Below are positions 61,941-64,000 of a stretch of DNA of 64,000 bases, piece after piece. A program made the translations under genes and the position numbers. The notes under the pieces are model-generated. The model was not told the DNA's origin, made no database searches, and saw only the letters and a list, made by a program, of their open reading frames with translations. Source of the DNA: Granulicella aggregans (lineage in GTDB: Bacteria; Acidobacteriota; Terriglobia; Terriglobales; Acidobacteriaceae); the NCBI RefSeq assembly GCF_014203275.1, contig NZ_JACHIP010000004.1, positions 372,001 to 436,000 of the forward strand, given 5' to 3'. Position 1 is the stretch's first letter. Each line of letters starts with the position of its first letter.

Positions 61941-63391
61941 AGCGGCTCTGGCTGCTTCTCCTGTTCGCGCTTATCGCTGTGCCGCCTGCCCACGCCCACC
62001 TCGGCAGCAAAGACGTCTTCGAGCAGGTCTCCGCTGGCCCCTACAAGCTCTTCATCACCATCCGCCCGCCTGTCGTCATCCCCGGCGTCGCAACAGTCGA
62101 AGTCCGCGCCACCGGCGCTCCCATCACGACTCTCTCCATCACGCCCACTCCCCTCACCGGCGAGGCCGCCAGCCATCCGCCTACCGCTGACATCCTCAAG
62201 CGTTCCGACACCGACCCCAACTTCTACACCGGCGGAGTCTGGCTCATGGCCTCCGGCTCCTGGCAGGTCCGCTTCGCCATCGACGGCCCCAGCGGCCACC
62301 AGGCCACCTCCATCCCTGTCCCCGCAGTCGCGCTCTCGACCCTCAAGATGGAGCGCAGCCTCGGCATCCCGCTCGCTCTCCTTGGTGTTTTTCTGGTCGT
62401 CTCCATGGCGGGAGTCGTAGCCGCCGCCATCCGCGAATCACGCCTCGCTCCCGGAGCCACACCTACGCCATCGCTCCGCCGCCGAGGCCTCATCGCCCTC
62501 GCCGCCAGCCTCGCCGTCATGGTCTTCCTCGTCTACGAGGGAGCGAAGTGGTGGAACGTAGAAGCCGCCGACTACAGCGAAGACATCTACCACCCGCTCG
62601 TCACTCAGGCTAAGCTCTCCGGCGACCAGCTTGACCTGACCGTCAAGCCCTTCCGCACCAGCTACTCCGCCGACTATAGCGGAAACGACCGCTCCAACTC
62701 CGACTTCCTCCCTGACCACAACCACCTGATGCACCTCTACGCGATCCGCCAACCGCAGATGGACGCCGTCTTCCATCTCCACCCCGAACTGGTATCAAGC
62801 GGCGACTTCCGCATGTCGCTGCCTGTCATGCCTCCCGGCACCTACAAGCTCTACGGCGACGTAGTCCACGCCAACGGATTCCCCGAGACGCTGGTCAGTA
62901 CCATCGACGTCCCCGCTGGCCTCGCCGCCACACCCGCCGGCCCCGACGACGCCTCTGCCACACCCGCCCCCATCTCCTCCGGCCCACTTGGCGCGAGCTA
63001 CAAGCTCCCCGACGGCTGCATCATGGTCTGGGACAAGCCGGCCAACCTGACCGCGAGCACCGCCTACAGCCTGCACTTCCGCCTCCTCGCACCAGACGGC
63101 ACGCCAGCCAAAGACATGCAGCCGTACATGGGCATGACGGGCCACGCCGCCTTCGTAAAAGACGACGGCACCGTCTTCGCCCACACCCATCCCGAAGGCT
63201 CCGCCGCGATGGCGGCGCTCGACATCGCCAACGGCAGCATGGGCGCAATGGAAGGCATGTCCACCGGCCCGACGCCGCCCGCAGTCGACTTCCCCTACGG
63301 CTTCCCCACCCCCGGTGCCTACCGCGTCATCATCCAGATGAAGCATGGCATCACCATCGAAACCGGAGTCTTCGACGCGACAGTGCAGTAG
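61937..63391 (+). CDS. PmoB-like copper protein: exported, beta domain - two TM helices - His-rich domain
   Basis: The 484-residue protein has a signal peptide (PPAHA cleaved before His21, giving an N-terminal His as in PmoB), a beta-rich domain (21-140), two membrane helices (about 142-164 and 184-201) and a large periplasmic domain (202-484). This is the PmoB layout. The His33 counterpart is kept, but the PmoB His137/His139 pair reads Gln110/Arg112 in GSWQVRF. The C-terminal domain has His-rich motifs HNHLMH (261-266), HLHPE (280-284), GHAAFV and AHTHPE (416-420), seen also in copper-associated secreted proteins. The first domain also resembles FixH/CopC-like folds, so PmoB homology is less certain than PmoC homology. 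Confidence 0.72.
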   Translation: MKRLWLLLLFALIAVPPAHAHLGSKDVFEQVSAGPYKLFITIRPPVVIPGVATVEVRATGAPITTLSITPTPLTGEAASHPPTADILKRSDTDPNFYTGGVWLMASGSWQVRFAIDGPSGHQATSIPVPAVALSTLKMERSLGIPLALLGVFLVVSMAGVVAAAIRESRLAPGATPTPSLRRRGLIALAASLAVMVFLVYEGAKWWNVEAADYSEDIYHPLVTQAKLSGDQLDLTVKPFRTSYSADYSGNDRSNSDFLPDHNHLMHLYAIRQPQMDAVFHLHPELVSSGDFRMSLPVMPPGTYKLYGDVVHANGFPETLVSTIDVPAGLAATPAGPDDASATPAPISSGPLGASYKLPDGCIMVWDKPANLTASTAYSLHFRLLAPDGTPAKDMQPYMGMTGHAAFVKDDGTVFAHTHPEGSAAMAALDIANGSMGAMEGMSTGPTPPAVDFPYGFPTPGAYRVIIQMKHGITIETGVFDATVQ

Positions 63392-63401
63392 CCTGATTCC
63401 C

Positions 63402-63407
63402 TATACT
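63402..63407 (+). promoter_or_regulatory. Probable -10 box of hemL
   Basis: TATACT lies 6 nt (GGGTTC) upstream of the hemL ATG at 63414, so the first transcribed base would be the A of the start codon. This is one of the clearest leaderless arrangements in the window. Confidence 0.55.
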
Positions 63408-63413
63408 GGGTTC

Positions 63414-64000
63414 ATGCCGCGCCTCACCACCAACTCCCGCGCCCTCCAGCTCCGTGCCGAATCTTTCCTCCCCGGCGGCGTCGACTCCCCCGTCCGTGCC
63501 TTCCGCGCCGTCGGTGGCGACCCGCCCTTCGTCACCCACGCCGAAGGCGCGTACCTTTACGACGCCGACGGCAACAAATATCTCGACATGTTCGGCTCCT
63601 GGGGTCCCATGATCCTTGGCCACGCCTTCCCGCCCGCCGTCGAAGCCATCCATACCGCCGCCGCAAAGTCCGCTAGCTTTGGCGCGTCCCACGCTGGCGA
63701 AGCCGACCTCGCCGAGCTGGTTACAAAATGCTTTCCCTCGGTAGAACGCCTCCGCTTCGTCTCCTCCGGCACCGAAGCCTGCATGTCCGCCATCCGACTC
63801 GCCCGCGGATACACCGGTCGCAAGTTTGTCATCAAGTTCGAGGGCTGCTACCACGGCCACTCCGACGCGCTGCTCGTCAAGGCAGGTTCGGGAGTCGCAA
63901 CCTTCGGCATCCCCGGCTCGGCGGGCGTCCCTGAAGAGACCGCGATGCACACCCTCGCTCTGCCCTACAACGATCTCGACGCCGTCCGCCTCGCCTTCGC
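63414..64000 (+). CDS. hemL: Glutamate-1-semialdehyde 2,1-aminomutase, 3' end outside window
   Basis: HemL is the PLP enzyme that converts glutamate-1-semialdehyde to 5-aminolevulinate in the C5 heme pathway. The first 195 residues are visible: [62 protein letters not shown] and [19 protein letters not shown]. The catalytic Lys lies beyond the window edge. It starts 22 bp after the copper-protein gene and has its own near-start -10 box. Confidence 0.97.
   Translation, partial: MPRLTTNSRALQLRAESFLPGGVDSPVRAFRAVGGDPPFVTHAEGAYLYDADGNKYLDMFGSWGPMILGHAFPPAVEAIHTAAAKSASFGASHAGEADLAELVTKCFPSVERLRFVSSGTEACMSAIRLARGYTGRKFVIKFEGCYHGHSDALLVKAGSGVATFGIPGSAGVPEETAMHTLALPYNDLDAVRLAF

Noticed and set aside
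1..64000. tRNA, rRNA, CRISPR arrays, prophage or integrase-linked islands
   Set aside because: I looked for T-loop-like sequences, regularly spaced repeats and integrase or capsid genes on both strands and saw none. The only mobile element is the RAYT with its repeats.

Overview
The window reads as chromosomal DNA of a GC-rich acidobacterium, most likely of the Granulicella/Terriglobus/Edaphobacter group (class Terriglobia). This rests on a 1,190-residue Oar-like TonB-dependent receptor with an N-terminal carboxypeptidase-like domain, secreted glycoside hydrolase-like proteins, a DUF885 peptidase, several lineage-type hypothetical proteins, and many promoters whose -10 box lies 6-10 nt from the start codon. 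Genus assignment is inference. No rRNA, tRNA, CRISPR array, prophage or classical insertion sequence was seen.

Layout. 0-14 kb: a partial lipoprotein gene, an FNT-family channel, gatB, a REP-associated tyrosine transposase between two perfect 43-bp inverted palindromic repeats, a GH78-type rhamnosidase, mfd, a PAS-GGDEF-EAL protein, a DUF885 peptidase and galU with a strong terminator. 14-19 kb: a TetR/reductase pair with a visible operator, an Old Yellow Enzyme oxidoreductase, a metallophosphoesterase and a hypothetical gene. 19-30 kb: the Oar-like receptor with a perfect-palindrome terminator, a lone oligopeptide ABC ATPase, a secreted protein with DxDRP repeats, an ABC-F ATPase, an AsmA-like protein and an S1/P1 nuclease. 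30-45 kb: a subclass B3 metallo-beta-lactamase, a secreted HAD phosphatase, a LOG-family protein, a PHP protein followed by a GT4 glycosyltransferase, a GH13-like protein lacking catalytic motifs, an unrecognised accessory gene, a Tat-exported amine oxidase, a GAF/DHp protein without ATPase domain, an MFS transporter and a PIN/ribbon-helix-helix toxin-antitoxin pair. 45-60 kb: PEP carboxylase, a receiver-like/DUF3052 fusion, a patatin plus Omp85-type protein, Trm112-like protein, folD-coaE-htrA, a membrane protein plus M50 protease pair, a frameshifted Uma2 gene, and purM-(unknown)-purN. 60.7-63.4 kb: the two-gene cluster described next. The window ends inside hemL.

The most notable content is the two-gene unit at 60717-63391. 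The first protein is a polytopic membrane protein carrying D-x3-H-x12-H and D-x3-H-x13-H. These match in spacing, and in much of the local sequence, the CuC and CuD copper ligand sets of PmoC, the subunit of particulate methane/ammonia monooxygenase. Its C-terminal half has PmoA-like features. The second, overlapping by 4 bp, has a signal peptide that leaves an N-terminal His, then a beta-rich domain, two membrane helices and a His-rich periplasmic domain: the architecture of PmoB. Together they look like a divergent, compact copper membrane monooxygenase-like complex with PmoC and PmoA parts possibly fused. The substrate, and whether it is an oxygenase at all, cannot be told from sequence.

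Coordinates of starts were adjusted where a ribosome binding site, signal peptide or promoter indicated a start inside the longest open frame. Reference sequences of known families are from memory; no database search was run.
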